Below, one piece after another: positions 44,908 through 55,389 of a DNA stretch of 64,000 nt. Each line of letters begins with the position of its first letter. The first letter of the stretch is position 1. The stretch is from Cordilura impudica (Eukaryota; Arthropoda; Insecta; Diptera; Scathophagidae): positions 27,901,454-27,965,453 of the forward strand of contig OY821522.1 of the NCBI GenBank assembly GCA_963682025.1, in the 5' to 3' direction. The translations under genes were made by a program, and so were the position numbers. The notes beneath the pieces were generated by a model that saw nothing but the letters and a program-made list of their open reading frames with translations, was not told where the DNA came from and did no database searches.

Positions 44908-46350
44908 TACTAACAAACGCAGACATGGACTTCATCAACATACCAAAAAACCAAGAATCATCACAATCAAATTAGGCCCTGCCAATATAATTACGGACTT
45001 TAAACATATCAACCACATAATTAATTTAGGAAAATACAAAGAAAACGTTGAAGGTATAAAGAAAACGATACAAGAATTAGTGACAACAAGTTTTGCAAAG
45101 ACAGCATTAAGTACAATAAAACGAAAATTTGCACAGTTGGAAACAAAATTAGACCTTTGAACACCCAGGCATAGGAACAAGAGAGGCCTTTTTAATGCAT
45201 TTGGATCAACTATAAAATTTATAACAGGTAACATTGACTACACTGACGTAGAAAACATAAATAGAGACATACACAACCTAATAATAGAAAACACAAATAT
45301 GAACACTACTTTTAAAAACCAGCTAATTCTAAACAATAACATGATCAAAAGATTTGAAAACATAACTAACCACATTAACACAGAACAAGACATCATAACG
45401 AAATCCATTAAACTAATTCAAGATCAAAACTTTAATTCACTTAACCCGCAATTAATACAATAATACAAATACAACACCTTAATCAAATAAACTACAACAT
45501 TGACATATTAGCACAACACTTTAACAATATAGCAGAAGCAATGGTATTAGCTAAACTAAATATTATATCCAAATTTACTAGACCCATCTGAGTTAACCGA
45601 AATACATAATTTAGTAAACGACAAAATCGAAATAATTTCCACAGATCATATTTAGGAACTTCTACAGATAATAGCATAATATAATAACTCAAATACAATA
45701 TTTAATATTTAGATCCCCACAATATCAAACGAAAATCTTACACTATATCATATCATCCCAACACCAATAAATGAAACATTGGAAATTATAACTAAAAATT
45801 TTGTATTATATAATAAGGATAGAAAAATAATTCTAGATGAAAAGTGTAAGGAAGTAGAAAAACAATTCTTTTGTAATGAACTTAATAAAAATGAAAATGA
45901 AATGAATTATAATTGTATAAAGAACATTTTTGAAAACAAATATACTACATCATGCCACATCCAATACATCGGAAAAACTACCAACCTAATTAAACCTGAA
46001 GAAAATTACTACTACTAATTAACTCTCCTCAAGAAGAAATAACTAGCTTTTGTAAAAATATCACCAAGAGACACAAAATCAACGGCTCAACCTTAATCCA
46101 CTTCGGAAATTGCAACATTAAACTAAGTAACATTTTATACAACAGCATAGATAATATCCAATATACCAACACAAAATGAAAAAACGATCATACCACTTTC
46201 AAAGAAAAACGAAATTACACTACCAAAACTCAACTCATATCAATTTCGAGATTGGAAATTGATAGGTAAACTACAACTGCAAACAGGGAGACATAACAAC
46301 ATAACATACTCATCACTTGAAGAAAGCCGACAAAAATAACATACGTAATG
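44888..46350 (+). pseudogene. env: env remnant of the errantivirus-like element
   Basis: Degraded envelope-like region after pol, the third-gene position of insect errantiviruses. A basic furin-type site (RNKR, 45173-45184) is directly followed by a glycine/phenylalanine-rich fusion-peptide-like stretch, the signature of the errantivirus/baculovirus F-type envelope. A TGA lies at 45158-45160 just before it, further stops at about 45461 and beyond, and only short open pieces follow (for example a Cys-containing stretch at 45779-46018). No functional protein can be made from this copy. Confidence 0.7.
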
Positions 46351-46416
46351 GAACAAATTAATAATGAAGTTCCTGTGTCAAAACATCCAAAAACCCTTTG
46401 GCCGTCACTTCATTCT

Positions 46417-46428
46417 AAGCAGGGAGGA
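46417..46428 (+). promoter_or_regulatory. polypurine tract of the errantivirus-like element
   Basis: AAGCAGGGAGG directly before the 3' LTR. Confidence 0.7.
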
Positions 46429-47123
46429 GCTATGGGTACAGCCTAAACAATGGTACCCTAATGATTTATTGCACCCTACTACTTGGTGTGTGGCATAGAT
46501 TAAATTAAAAGATTATCTCTTCGATACTTTTGTCACAAACCAACCTATATATGAAAACCTTTTGTTTATGTAAGCAAAAGTACCTTGTCGATACTTTTGC
46601 ATTGAACACACTTATGTGACCCATAACAATTATTATTTTGAACAAAGACTTCCGCAATTGAAATTAAATGTTTATGTAAACAAAAGTATCACTTCGATAC
46701 TTTTGTCACCAACTAACCTACATTACCGATAAAAACCTTTTTGTTTGTGTAAGCAAAAGTACCTCATCGATACTTTTGAATTTAACAATTAAAACACATA
46801 TGTGACCCAAAACTACTAATATTTCAAACAAAGATTTCCGCATGTAAATTAAATGTTTATGTAAACAAAAGTATCTTGTCGATACTTTTGTTACCCATAT
46901 GTTCTTCATAAAAATAATCTGTAACCTATATTAATATAAACACTTTCTTCCGCATTACTTTCTTCCGCATTACTTACATTTTTTAGTATATAAGTATATT
47001 CTATTCTTAATAGTCTTCAGTCTTAAAACTGGATTCAATAACGATATGTTAAACTTTAAAATAAATAAAGAACTTTCTTTTTATTCCTTTGACGTACATG
47101 GTTTGTAAGTAGGAACCATAACT
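46429..47123 (+). repeat. 3' LTR of the errantivirus-like element, with internal tandem hairpin units
   Basis: 695 bp. It contains two copies of a ~178-bp unit (from about 46511 and 46690) and the start of a third. Each unit has CAAAAGTAYC...TCGATACTTTTG, an inverted repeat around a 3-5 nt loop. A 15-bp direct duplication (TTTCTTCCGCATTAC) lies near 46945-46975. Confidence 0.85.
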
Positions 47124-47291
47124 CTGGCACCATCAATTGCTCTGTAGTGAGTTTCGATACTGTAGTAGCTTCTGTGTTTTTTTTTCCAGCATTGTCTGCA
47201 TCCACAATTGTTGCTGTTCCAACAAATTTTTTGTGAATTCTTGCTGCTGTTTTAAAATAACTCCAATGCTGTTGAAATTGTCTGTTGGCAT
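47124..47291 (-). pseudogene. gag: gag, N-terminal part, of the - strand gypsy element
   Basis: Reads MPTDNFNSIGVILKQQQEF... on the - strand, Gln-rich and helical, down to the junction with the inserted element at 47124. Joined in position with the segment at 36401-37189. Confidence 0.7.
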
Positions 47292-47426
47292 TTTCTTTAT
47301 TGTTGCTAATTTTTTTTCCACACAAAAAAAAAAAACTAAAACCCGCACTGTTTTGTTTTTTTTTTTTGTTTGTTTAAGTTTTCTTCACTACTTTCTTTTT
47401 TATTTTTTTAATCACCCGTCGCCAAT

Positions 47427-47626
47427 TGTTATGTCCGTATATTTAACGAAACGCACGCGTTGAAAGTTTTAACGAAATTGAAGTTTTATTTGAATTATAT
47501 TACATTACTATTTATAGTGTTGTAATTTAAAATATAGCATTTAAGTGTTGCAATTTTTTAGGATTAAGTAATATTGATATTTGAAGTATTAAGGTAATAT
47601 ATTAACACGTTATGAAATATATTACA
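47427..47626 (-). repeat. 5' LTR of the - strand gypsy element
   Basis: 200 bp. On the - strand it ends CATAACA and is followed by ATTGGCGACGGGTG, where the primer site should be (TTGGCGAC...). Confidence 0.9.
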
Positions 47627-47631
47627 ATTTA

Positions 47632-47826
47632 CATTTCCAAAAATTGTTGAAACAAAACAGAAATATTTGAGTAAAAAATACTACTTATGTTATTGATTTT
47701 TTAAAATCATTTGAGAAAATATTCGTTTTGCCGACGGCAAAATACAATTTTTACAATATTAATTAAATATTGTTCTATTTTTTTATATTGGTAATATCTG
47801 TTTGTTTGAAAGCATCATTGAAAAAT
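47632..47826. other. AT-rich flank, no gene seen
   Basis: No ORF or sharp repeat. A short palindrome, TTTTGCCGACGGCAAAA, lies at 47727-47743. Confidence 0.4.
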
Positions 47827-48010
47827 AAGTAAGAGTGTTATATTCGGCTGGGCCGAATCTTTGATACCCTCCACCTGCATCTTAAACCCAATATTACAAC
47901 CAATATTATGGAAGGGCTACCACTTTAAAATTGTGTCGGTACTGAAATTTAAATTTCGAACACCAATTAAATTTAAAGTTAATTGCTTTCCTTGTTGGCC
48001 AGTTTCTAGT
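47827..48010 (+). repeat. mini-me-like repeat family C, head fragment
   Basis: AAGTAAGAGTG, then the hairpin TTCGGCTGGGCCGAA, then GATACCCTCCACC. The same head recurs at 58663. Layout (ACAAGTAAGA, palindrome, GATACCCT) mirrors the head of family A. Where it ends is unclear. Confidence 0.65.
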
Positions 48011-48284
48011 ATAATTCCTTGTGATAAAAAATAATGATCGTGTCTTCTATAAAAAGAATTCGTTACTATTTGAAAAATTGCATTATTTTTCTTCTAATAG
48101 AGTAGAAACGTCTAATAATATTCATTATTTAACGCAACCAGCGTTATAAAACCCAAAATTTGATCCCTATAAGAGAGTTTTTAGATAATTCATGATAATT
48201 AAAAAAAAATCAACTTACTCTTGGCTAAAAATTTCCTTATATTAATATTAAAAAAAGCCAAATTTAAAAATATTTTTATTTTAA

Positions 48285-48562
48285 GCTGGCAATTTTTAAT
48301 CTCTAATTTACAATTTTTAATATTTAATTTTTAACTTTTAATTTTTATTTTTTTTTTAATTTTTAATTTTCAATTTTTCATTTCTCATTTTTCATTTCTC
48401 ATTTTTAATTTTTAATTTTTAATTTTTAATTTTTAATTTTTAATTTTTAATTTTTAATTTTTAATTTTTAATTTTTAATTTTTAATTTTAATTTTTAATT
48501 TTTAATTTTTAATTTTTAATTTTTAATATTTAATTTTTAATTTTATTTTTAATTTTTAATTT
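48285..48562. repeat. (AATTTTT)n simple repeat
   Basis: About 280 bp of a 7-bp AATTTTT repeat, regular at 48409-48485, with variants (TTTTTCATTT) at the left. Similar short tracts also border the right side of the palindromic array (50158-50180). Confidence 0.9.
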
Positions 48563-50157
48563 AATGATTGAGTTTGAAATTGTTCAGACTCAAGATCAAA
48601 TGTTTTTACTTTAAATAAAGCAATAGCATTAGCACATTTGTTTCAAAAATTGAACTATATTCAGCATGACAGGTTGTACAGCTGTTTCAGGAAGAGTCAC
48701 AAACCCTCATCAGTAACCAAAAGCAGTAGATAGTTTGTTTGGTAAAAAGTTAAATTCATATACATTTGCTGAAAACAACTAAATTAGAATTCAAGCAAAG
48801 AGTTATACTATTTAAGCCTCCTCCAATATAACTAACTAAAATATAACAACTTTGAAACAAATATATTTGCATATATGTATACATTGCGTACAACAATATA
48901 CATGTTTGTTTTTGTCTTGAAAAAGCAAGAAAAACAGTTTGTTTCTGCTACACTTACATTTAGCGTTAACAGCGTGCCCTGCGCATTTTTAATTTTATTA
49001 TTTTTTATAAAAATAAAAAATCTTATTTTCGATCTTTATCAATTTAATGATTGAGTTTGAAATTGTTCAGGCTAAAGATCAAATGTTTTTACTTTAAATA
49101 AAGCAAAAGCATTAGCACATTTGTTTCAAAAATTGATCTATATTCTGCATGACAGGTTATACAGCTGTTCCCTCATCAGTAACCAAAAGCAGTAGCTAGT
49201 TTGTTTGGTAAAAAGTTAAATTCATATACATTTGCTGAAAACAACTAAATGAGAATTCAAGCTTGAATTCTTGAATGCTTGAATTCTTCAAGCTCAATCA
49301 TTAAATTGATAAAGATCAAAAATAAGATTTTTTATTTTTATAAAAAATAATAAAATTAAAAATACGGAGGGCACGCCGTTAACGTTAAATGTAATTGTTT
49401 TCTGCATATGTATATGAATTTAACTTTTTACCAAACAAACTATCTACTACTTTTGGTTACTGATGAGGGTTGGTGACTCTTCTCGAAACAGCTGTATAAC
49501 CTGTCATGTAGAATATATATCAATTTTTGAAACAAATATGCTAATGCTTTTGCTTTATTTGAAGTAAAAACATTTGATCTTGAGCCTGAACAATTTCAAA
49601 CTCAATCATTAAATTGATAAAGATCGAAAATAAGATGTTTTATTTTTATAAAAAAATAATAAAATTAAAAATACGGAGGGCACGCCGTTAACGCTAAATG
49701 TAAGTTTAGCAGAAACAAATTGTTTTTCTTGTTTTTTCAAGACAAAAACAAACATGTATATTGTAGTACGCAATGTATACTCATATACAAATATACTTGG
49801 TTCAAAGTTGTTTTATATTTTAGTGTGTTATATTGGAGGAGGCTTAAATAGCATAGCTCTTTGCTTGGATTCTCAGTTAGTTGTTTTCAGCAAATGTATA
49901 TGAATTTAACTTTTTACCAAAGAAACTAGCTACTGCTTTTGGTTACTGATGAGGGTTGGTGACTCTTCCCGAAACAGCTGTATAACCTGTCACGCAGAAT
50001 ATAAATCAATTTTTGAAACAAATGTGCTAATGCTCTTGTTTTATTTAAAGTAAAAACATTTGATCTTGAGCATGAACAATTTCAAACTCAATCATTAAAT
50101 TGATAAAGATCGAAAATAAGATTTTTTATTTTTATAAAAAATAATAAAATTATTTTA
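48563..50157. repeat. palindromic array of ~480-bp units (fold-back-like)
   Basis: Units in + orientation: A 48563-49045 (complete) and B 49046-49263 (left half). In - orientation: C 49293-49600 (internal deletion) and D 49601-50086 (complete), with a short start of another to 50157. Landmarks: AATGATTGAGTTTGAAATTG, ACCAAAAGCAGTAG, CCTCATCAGTAACC. The centre (49255-49290) is a cluster of GAATTCAAGCTTGAATTC palindromes. No ORF. Units contain TTTAAGCC and a conserved GGCACGCCGTTAACG motif. Confidence 0.85.
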
Positions 50158-50179
50158 AAATTTTTAATTTTTAATTTTT

Positions 50180-50868
50180 AAACCCTCCACCCCAGTGTGC
50201 AGAGGGTATATATAAGTTTGTCATTCCGTTTGTAATAATTAGAAAAAAATTCTGGACCCCAAAAAATATATATATTTGTGATCCTTATAACAAGCGGAGT
50301 TGATATAGCGATGTCCGTCTGTCCGTCTGTGGAAATCACGATGACGGCTTCCATCGGGCAGCTAAGGTGCTCGTTGGCATAAAAAATGGTTCACTAACAT
50401 TCTGAGAAGTTTGCTGTTTAAAATCATCCAAATCGGTTGACTAGGGTCGAGATTTGAATGAAGAACTAAAAAAAGGCTTGAAAAAATATGATTTTCTATA
50501 GGACAGCTAGGGTGATTATTTTTAGTGAGAATGATTAACCAAGATCATGGAAAGATTTCTGTTTCAAAAATCATTAAAATCGATTGAACAGGTCCAGGGA
50601 AATCTCTGAAAAAGTAAAAAAAAAATGAAAAATATGATGTTACTATATTGCTCTTGTTGTTATTCTAAATGTTATATTGCTGTCATGGCTGGACTTGTTG
50701 TTTTGTGGTCGTTGTGGTAATAATATAATCAAAACTAACCCTTTGTACATTTTTTTTATCAACTCTGGTAGAAAATTTTAAAAGTTTCCATTGTTTTGGC
50801 ATCACTAAAAAAATTTGTTAAATCTTTTTCTCCATCGCCAAGAGCCTGCTTGCAAAGTTTCAGATCAA
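50180..50868 (-). repeat. mini-me-like repeat family B, copy 2, part 1
   Basis: Begins with the terminal hairpin (AACCCTCCACC...GAGGGTATA), then GTCCGTCTGTCCGTC at about 50310-50328, and ends at CAGATCAAT, where the non-LTR element begins. The remainder resumes at 54090. Confidence 0.85.
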
Positions 50869-53800
50869 TTATTTATTATTATTTATTATTTCTTTATTAA
50901 TTTCCTGTACAACAAGACATGTCTTATAATTAAAGTACAGGATTTTCATCACTCAAAAATTCGCCACAAAATTAAAATACAATAAAAAAAAATTATAACT
51001 TATTTAAAATAAAGTAAAATAAATACAAGAAATTATTAAAATTCATGAATTTAAAAAAATGAAAATTAAATATATTTAAACAAAGTAACTAAACAAAAAT
51101 TTCTTAAAATGTATCGCGTTGCTAACTAATTGTTGGTTGTGTGGAATTGCATTCCAAAGACGTGTGGCGTTTATGAAAAATTGCCATTCTGACACAAGGC
51201 ATCGACGCATAGAGATAATAAGTTTTTTGCCCCTTCTGGATTTAGCAAACTGTATTTGATCATAAAGATATAGGGGTTTCTCAGTGTAAATAATTTTGTG
51301 CAAAAACATTAAAACCCTTATATTAATAAGGTTATCGAATGAGACTCCATAAAGACTTTTTGAGAAAGTCGAAACGCTATCACGTTTCTTCAGTCCATAA
51401 ACATATCTAACAATATTGATGTACAAAATATTTAGTTTTTCTTGCTGGCGTAGTCGCAGTTGCCAAAAAGTTCACAGCCATAAAGTAGACCAGGAATTAA
51501 GTATGCCTTTGCAAGAAGATGTCTTACTCTTAACGGCGTAAAATACTGAGTTACCCAAAGCGATCTTAGCTTTATATACGTTTGGACCACAAGTGTATCT
51601 ACGTGGCTTGACCAAGTCAAGTTGTTATTGAAAACTATGCCAAGATTTTTTACCTTTTTTACAATCTCGATTTTCTGATGGCTTATTAGTATATCATGTT
51701 CAAGAACAGGCTGAAAAGTTTTTTTATGAATAACCAAACATTTTGATTTATGCGGGTTGAGACAAAGTCCATTTGCAGTGGCCAAAAAATGTATTTTATT
51801 AAGGTCATAGTTTAGCTTTTCAACAGTTTCTTCTATGGAGCTTACTGGACTACTCAGATACAGCTGAACGTCATCCGCATACATGTGTATTTTGCAGTGA
51901 GATAGTTGTTGTGGCAAATCATTGGCATAGATGGAAAAAAGAAGTGGACCCAGAATCGATCCTTGAGCTACGCCTCTCGTGAGTGTTACAGGTCTTGAGG
52001 TCGAATTATTAACGTATACAGATTGAGTCCGATTTGTGAGGTATGAATGTAAAAGCTGCGTAGAAGTGGATGAAAAGTTAAAAAAGTGTTTTAGCTTCAT
52101 ACATAGTGTTTGATGGTTTACTGTATCGAACGCCTTTGAACGGTCGAGAAGTACCAAAAAGTTTGTTACCACAATCAAGTTCACGTCTTATGTTCTCGGT
52201 TACATTAACCAAAGCTGTAGTACAACTGTGGTTAGAACGAAATCCGGACTGCTTGTCAGACATTAGTTGATTTTCGTTTATATACTTGCTCATTTGTAGA
52301 TGTAGTAGTTTTTCCACTACTTTTGATATAAAGCTTAATATAGCTATTGGGCGATACTCCGTTTTCGATTTTGGAATAGGTATTATTTTTGCATATTTCC
52401 ATTTAGTAGGGAAAGAACTTGATGTAATAATGGTGTTAAATAGGTGTGTTATATAAGGCAATATTAATGGCAAAATGATCTTGATAAACTTGGGATGTAA
52501 GTTATCGAAACCCACGGCGTTTGATTTTATTAATGAAAAACTGGATAATACATCAAACTGACTAACACAAGAAAACTCGAATGCAGTTTGTTCAAAAGAG
52601 GAGCTATTATTCATAATATTGTTGTTCGAATCTGTACTGTTCACTATTGTCGTCGGAAGATAAGTGAAAATGCTATTAAGTTCGTTTGCATCAATTGGGC
52701 AGGTTTCATTTTTATTATTTTTGCCAATACCAATATCTCGAATGGTTTTCCATGTATCCTTGGAGTCAATGGCGGAAGAAAATCGTCCGGAATAGTAATT
52801 AGTTCTAGCCATTCTTATTTTAGAATTAGCCTCACTTCTAGCAGTGCGAAAATCGAGTTTCAATTCATTCGTTTTGAAACGTTTCCACCGGGAATAAGCA
52901 AAATCTCTGCGTTGTATTGATTGATGGACATCAGTTGAAAACCATGGTTTACTCTTTGTGGTAACTTTTTTCTTTTTTAACGTAACTGTATCATCAAAGA
53001 GGCTTAAGATATTACGTTCTAAAAACTCCAACTGATCATCAACAGAAGTCATTTGGTATATTTGGTTCCAATTGAATAAGTTGAAATTTTCATACAACAA
53101 ACTATAGCTAAGATTCTTGTAATCACGATAGGAGAAAAAAATTTTATCTTGGTGAAGCTGGAAATCATAGGCTAGAAAAACCAGATCATGTTTAGAAAAA
53201 CTGGAAGCTTAGATTTGATCATACAGCAGGACCTTCGACGGATTAGCGACAAATATTAGATCAATCAATGTACTGCTGGACGTTGTAAAGTGTGTTGGTG
53301 TTGTAATATTCGTTGGTGTAAGTCCTAATGACTGCATACTATCTTTAAACGACGATTCTTTTAGTAGATTCGAATTGAAATCTCCCGAAATTGCTATATC
53401 ATTGTAAGGCATGGTTAAGATTTCCATTTTGTTCATAAAATCGGCAAAAGGTACATCACGTTTGGGTCGGTGGCCACAACCAATCAGCATTTTTCTTCCA
53501 GATGATGAGATTTCAACAAAAATATACTCCATTCTGTCATTTTCTTCCGCCTTGCAACGAAAACTACATGTTATAGTATTTTTGACGTATATTGCCATAC
53601 CACCTCCTCCTCTTCCACTTCTATTAAACCGAAATACTTTATAACCATCTAAGCAAATGAGGTTATCCGGAATAGATTCATCGAGCCATGTTTCAGAAAC
53701 ACACACTACATCAATATTTGATTTTTCGAAAACGAATCTGAACTCATCAATTTTGCACATTAAACTTTGTGCGTTTATGTGGCAGATTTGTACTCCTTTC

Positions 53801-54089
53801 TTTTGTTTCGCCAAGATTTTTACCATATTAAACGTCACATCTTTAGAATTTTCACTTATGTTACCAACAATGTTCATTAAAATAAAATTCAAATACTTAA
53901 CTAAAAGCAACGCGATATAAAATGAAACTAGTCCAAAAATAAAAGTATGATATTTTAAAAAAGTTGTTGTGTACAAATTTAAATAAGATAAAAATATAAG
54001 TTTGTTTAAATATGTTTATAATTACAAAATAAAAAGAATGATAACATTGTAAAAATAGCAAGTTAAGAAGAAACACTGTTTGAAGAAAG
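50869..54089 (-). mobile_element. APE-type non-LTR retrotransposon (CR1/Jockey-like), about 3.2 kb
   Basis: Inserted into family B: left flank ...CAGATCAAT, right flank GCTAAAAATCGATCC, which are adjacent in the copy at 62150-62170 except for about 10-15 bp. The 3' tail on the - strand is an AATAAATAATAAATAAT microsatellite (50869-50895), typical of target-primed insertion. It contains one long coding region for endonuclease and RT and no ORF1; either 5'-truncated or a one-ORF type. No poly(A). Confidence 0.82.
51076..53976 (-). pseudogene. endonuclease-reverse transcriptase of the non-LTR element
   Basis: Endonuclease (53976-53209): a hydrophobic lead, then VQICHINAQSL, VVCVSETWLDES, AISGDFNSNLL, TLIDLIFVANPS, all APE-type motifs. 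RT: KSNAVGFDNLHPKFI, YRPIAILSFISKV, SGFRSNHSCTTALVN, LDRSKAFDTVNHQTL, AQGSILGPLLFSIY and the catalytic YADD at 51870-51881, LCLNPHKSKCLVIHKK. Breaks: stop at 53209, a frame change near 52130 and its return near 51430. No RNase H. Catalytic residues are kept, so damage is recent relative to the copy at 17300-25849. Confidence 0.88.
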
Positions 54090-54260
54090 GAAAGGAGCTA
54101 AAAATCGATCCAAAATTTTGTCGACAAGCAGAGGATAAAGGGATAATGGATAAAGGCATTAAAAATTCACCAACATCAAAAGCAAATAATGCTTAACTAC
54201 CTAGTTGTTAATAAAAAAACAATGTAAATTTACAAAAAAAAAAAAAATTTATTTATAGAA
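54090..54260 (-). repeat. mini-me-like repeat family B, copy 2, part 2
   Basis: Continues the sequence split by the non-LTR element: AAAATCGATCCAAAATTTTG, TTCACCAACATCAAAAGC, ACCTAGTTGTTAATAAAA, matching the reverse of 62030-62140. Confidence 0.82.
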
Positions 54261-54349
54261 AAACACAACAATATATTACATATATTAAATAAAAAATATG
54301 TATAATAAATATATATAATAAATATCAATATTCTGGGATTTATAAACAC

Positions 54350-54771
54350 GGTGTCTCGACTAGCTGTAATTCATGGCAGTGTTCATGTTCAAGTCAGAGA
54401 AATATAATAACGTCAAAAAACGAAATGGGCAAATTATGTCTAGACATTTCATTTCCAAAATGTCTTTGAACTGTAAACACTTAAATTTGTGTTCAATTTC
54501 CTCCCACGCTTTTCTTTTTAAATCCGTTTTTTATAGTTTTCACTTTTGTAGTTCCATAAACACTCATATTTGCGATACATATTAATGAAATTATTAATTT
54601 GGCTTTTATTTGATTTAAGTTGCGTCATTTTAAAATACTTAAACGTCAAAATCGAATGAAACTTATAATTAATGGCAGGGTTTAATGCAGAATTTCTGTC
54701 ATTTCAACATTAGCGGTCTCCACTAGCCATTGACTTGTTCATTTCCACGAATTATAGCTAGTCGAGACACC
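54350..54771. mobile_element. ~420-bp MITE with ~24-bp inverted ends
   Basis: GGTGTCTCGACTAGCTGTAA at the left; reverse complement with one change at the right (TTATAGCTAGTCGAGACACC). Interior AT-rich; no transposase. The target duplication is unclear. Confidence 0.7.
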
Positions 54772-54944
54772 ATGTAACATCACAAGTTTTGCAAATATCA
54801 AAATACTCTAAATAATATATATATAATATGATATACATATACATGAATAGCATTTAGAACATTACTGAACGTAACCGGAACGTCCCAACGCTTTTCATGT
54901 AACTAAAAAACAGCTGACACGTTACGTTACTGTTACATGTGGTT

Positions 54945-55165
54945 AACTAAGCCTTAAGTTAGTTCTATCATTATTGCTTGCTGCCACTAATGATGAATAA
55001 TGTTACCCTTTTAAAAACGTAATGCAAATTACCTGGATTACTATAAAATTGCAATTAAGGTTTTTACTTGTTAAATGTATTATTATGATTTATATATAAA
55101 AACGGAAGTTTGTTAATAATAGAGCATACATATTATTAACATACAAATGATAATAAATGTTAACC
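54945..55165 (-). repeat. inverted fragment of the 575-bp MITE found at 60323-60897
   Basis: In reverse complement, GTTAATAATATGTATGCTCTA, TTAACAAACTTCCGTTTTT and AAGGGTAACATTATTCATC match 60598-60765. The terminal inverted repeats are absent. Confidence 0.6.
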
Positions 55166-55285
55166 GTTTCCCCAAAAATGAACTCGGTAACTCTATTTTG
55201 TAAACACAACAAGAAGTTAATATGCCAAACTTATGGTCATTTTGTAAAAGAATTATGGAAAAACGTATGGTTTTTGTTTATTATT
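55166..55285 (+). repeat. mini-me-like repeat family B, fragment
   Basis: GAACTCGGTAACTCTATTTTG...GGAAAAACGTATGG matches 10998-11100 and 60282-60950, and is uninterrupted at the point where the MITE sits in the latter copy. Confidence 0.75.
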
Positions 55286-55389
55286 AAAAATAGCAATATT
55301 TATTTATTAGCTAAAAAAAAGTAATATAAAATGCATTGATGTGGATTTTGTAGTATTTTGGTGTTGTATTTTTTTGTGTAGTCTATATA

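Larger units (their letters stand above)
37186..47127 (+). mobile_element. errantivirus-like (17.6/297-type) gypsy element with CTGG target duplication
   Basis: The element is 37190-47123, inserted in the gag of the - strand gypsy element; CTGG at 37186-37189 and 47124-47127. LTRs start AGYTATGGG and end AACT, followed by GGCGCAGTCG, the serine-tRNA-type primer site of 17.6/297. Order: gag, protease, RT, RNase H, integrase, env remnant. The 5' LTR is enlarged by a mariner and by an inverted-repeat element. All enzymes are damaged and the LTR ends differ by roughly 8-10%, so this is an old, dead endogenous copy. Confidence 0.9.
33018..47631 (-). mobile_element. Ty3/gypsy retrotransposon on the - strand with ATTTA target duplication, split by another element
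   Basis: The element spans 33023-47626. Its two LTRs (47427-47626 is 5', 33023-33222 is 3') are 200 bp, TGTAATATA...CATAACA, and differ at about 14 sites (~7%). ATTTA flanks both sides (33018-33022, 47627-47631). Gag starts near 47291, is interrupted at 37189/47124 by an errantivirus-like element, and continues at 37189 downward into protease, RT, RNase H and integrase. Pol type (DSGA protease, YLDD RT, integrase without visible chromodomain) resembles the Mag/K02A2.6-like lineage; this is inference. Pol is disabled by point stops. Confidence 0.9.

Noticed and set aside
47137..47463. 108-residue + ORF near the 5' LTR
   Set aside because: Antisense of gag and of T runs; crosses the LTR boundary.
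48285..48562. AATTTTT repeat as telomeric sequence
   Set aside because: Diptera lack simple telomere repeats, and the tract is interstitial, AT-only and irregular.
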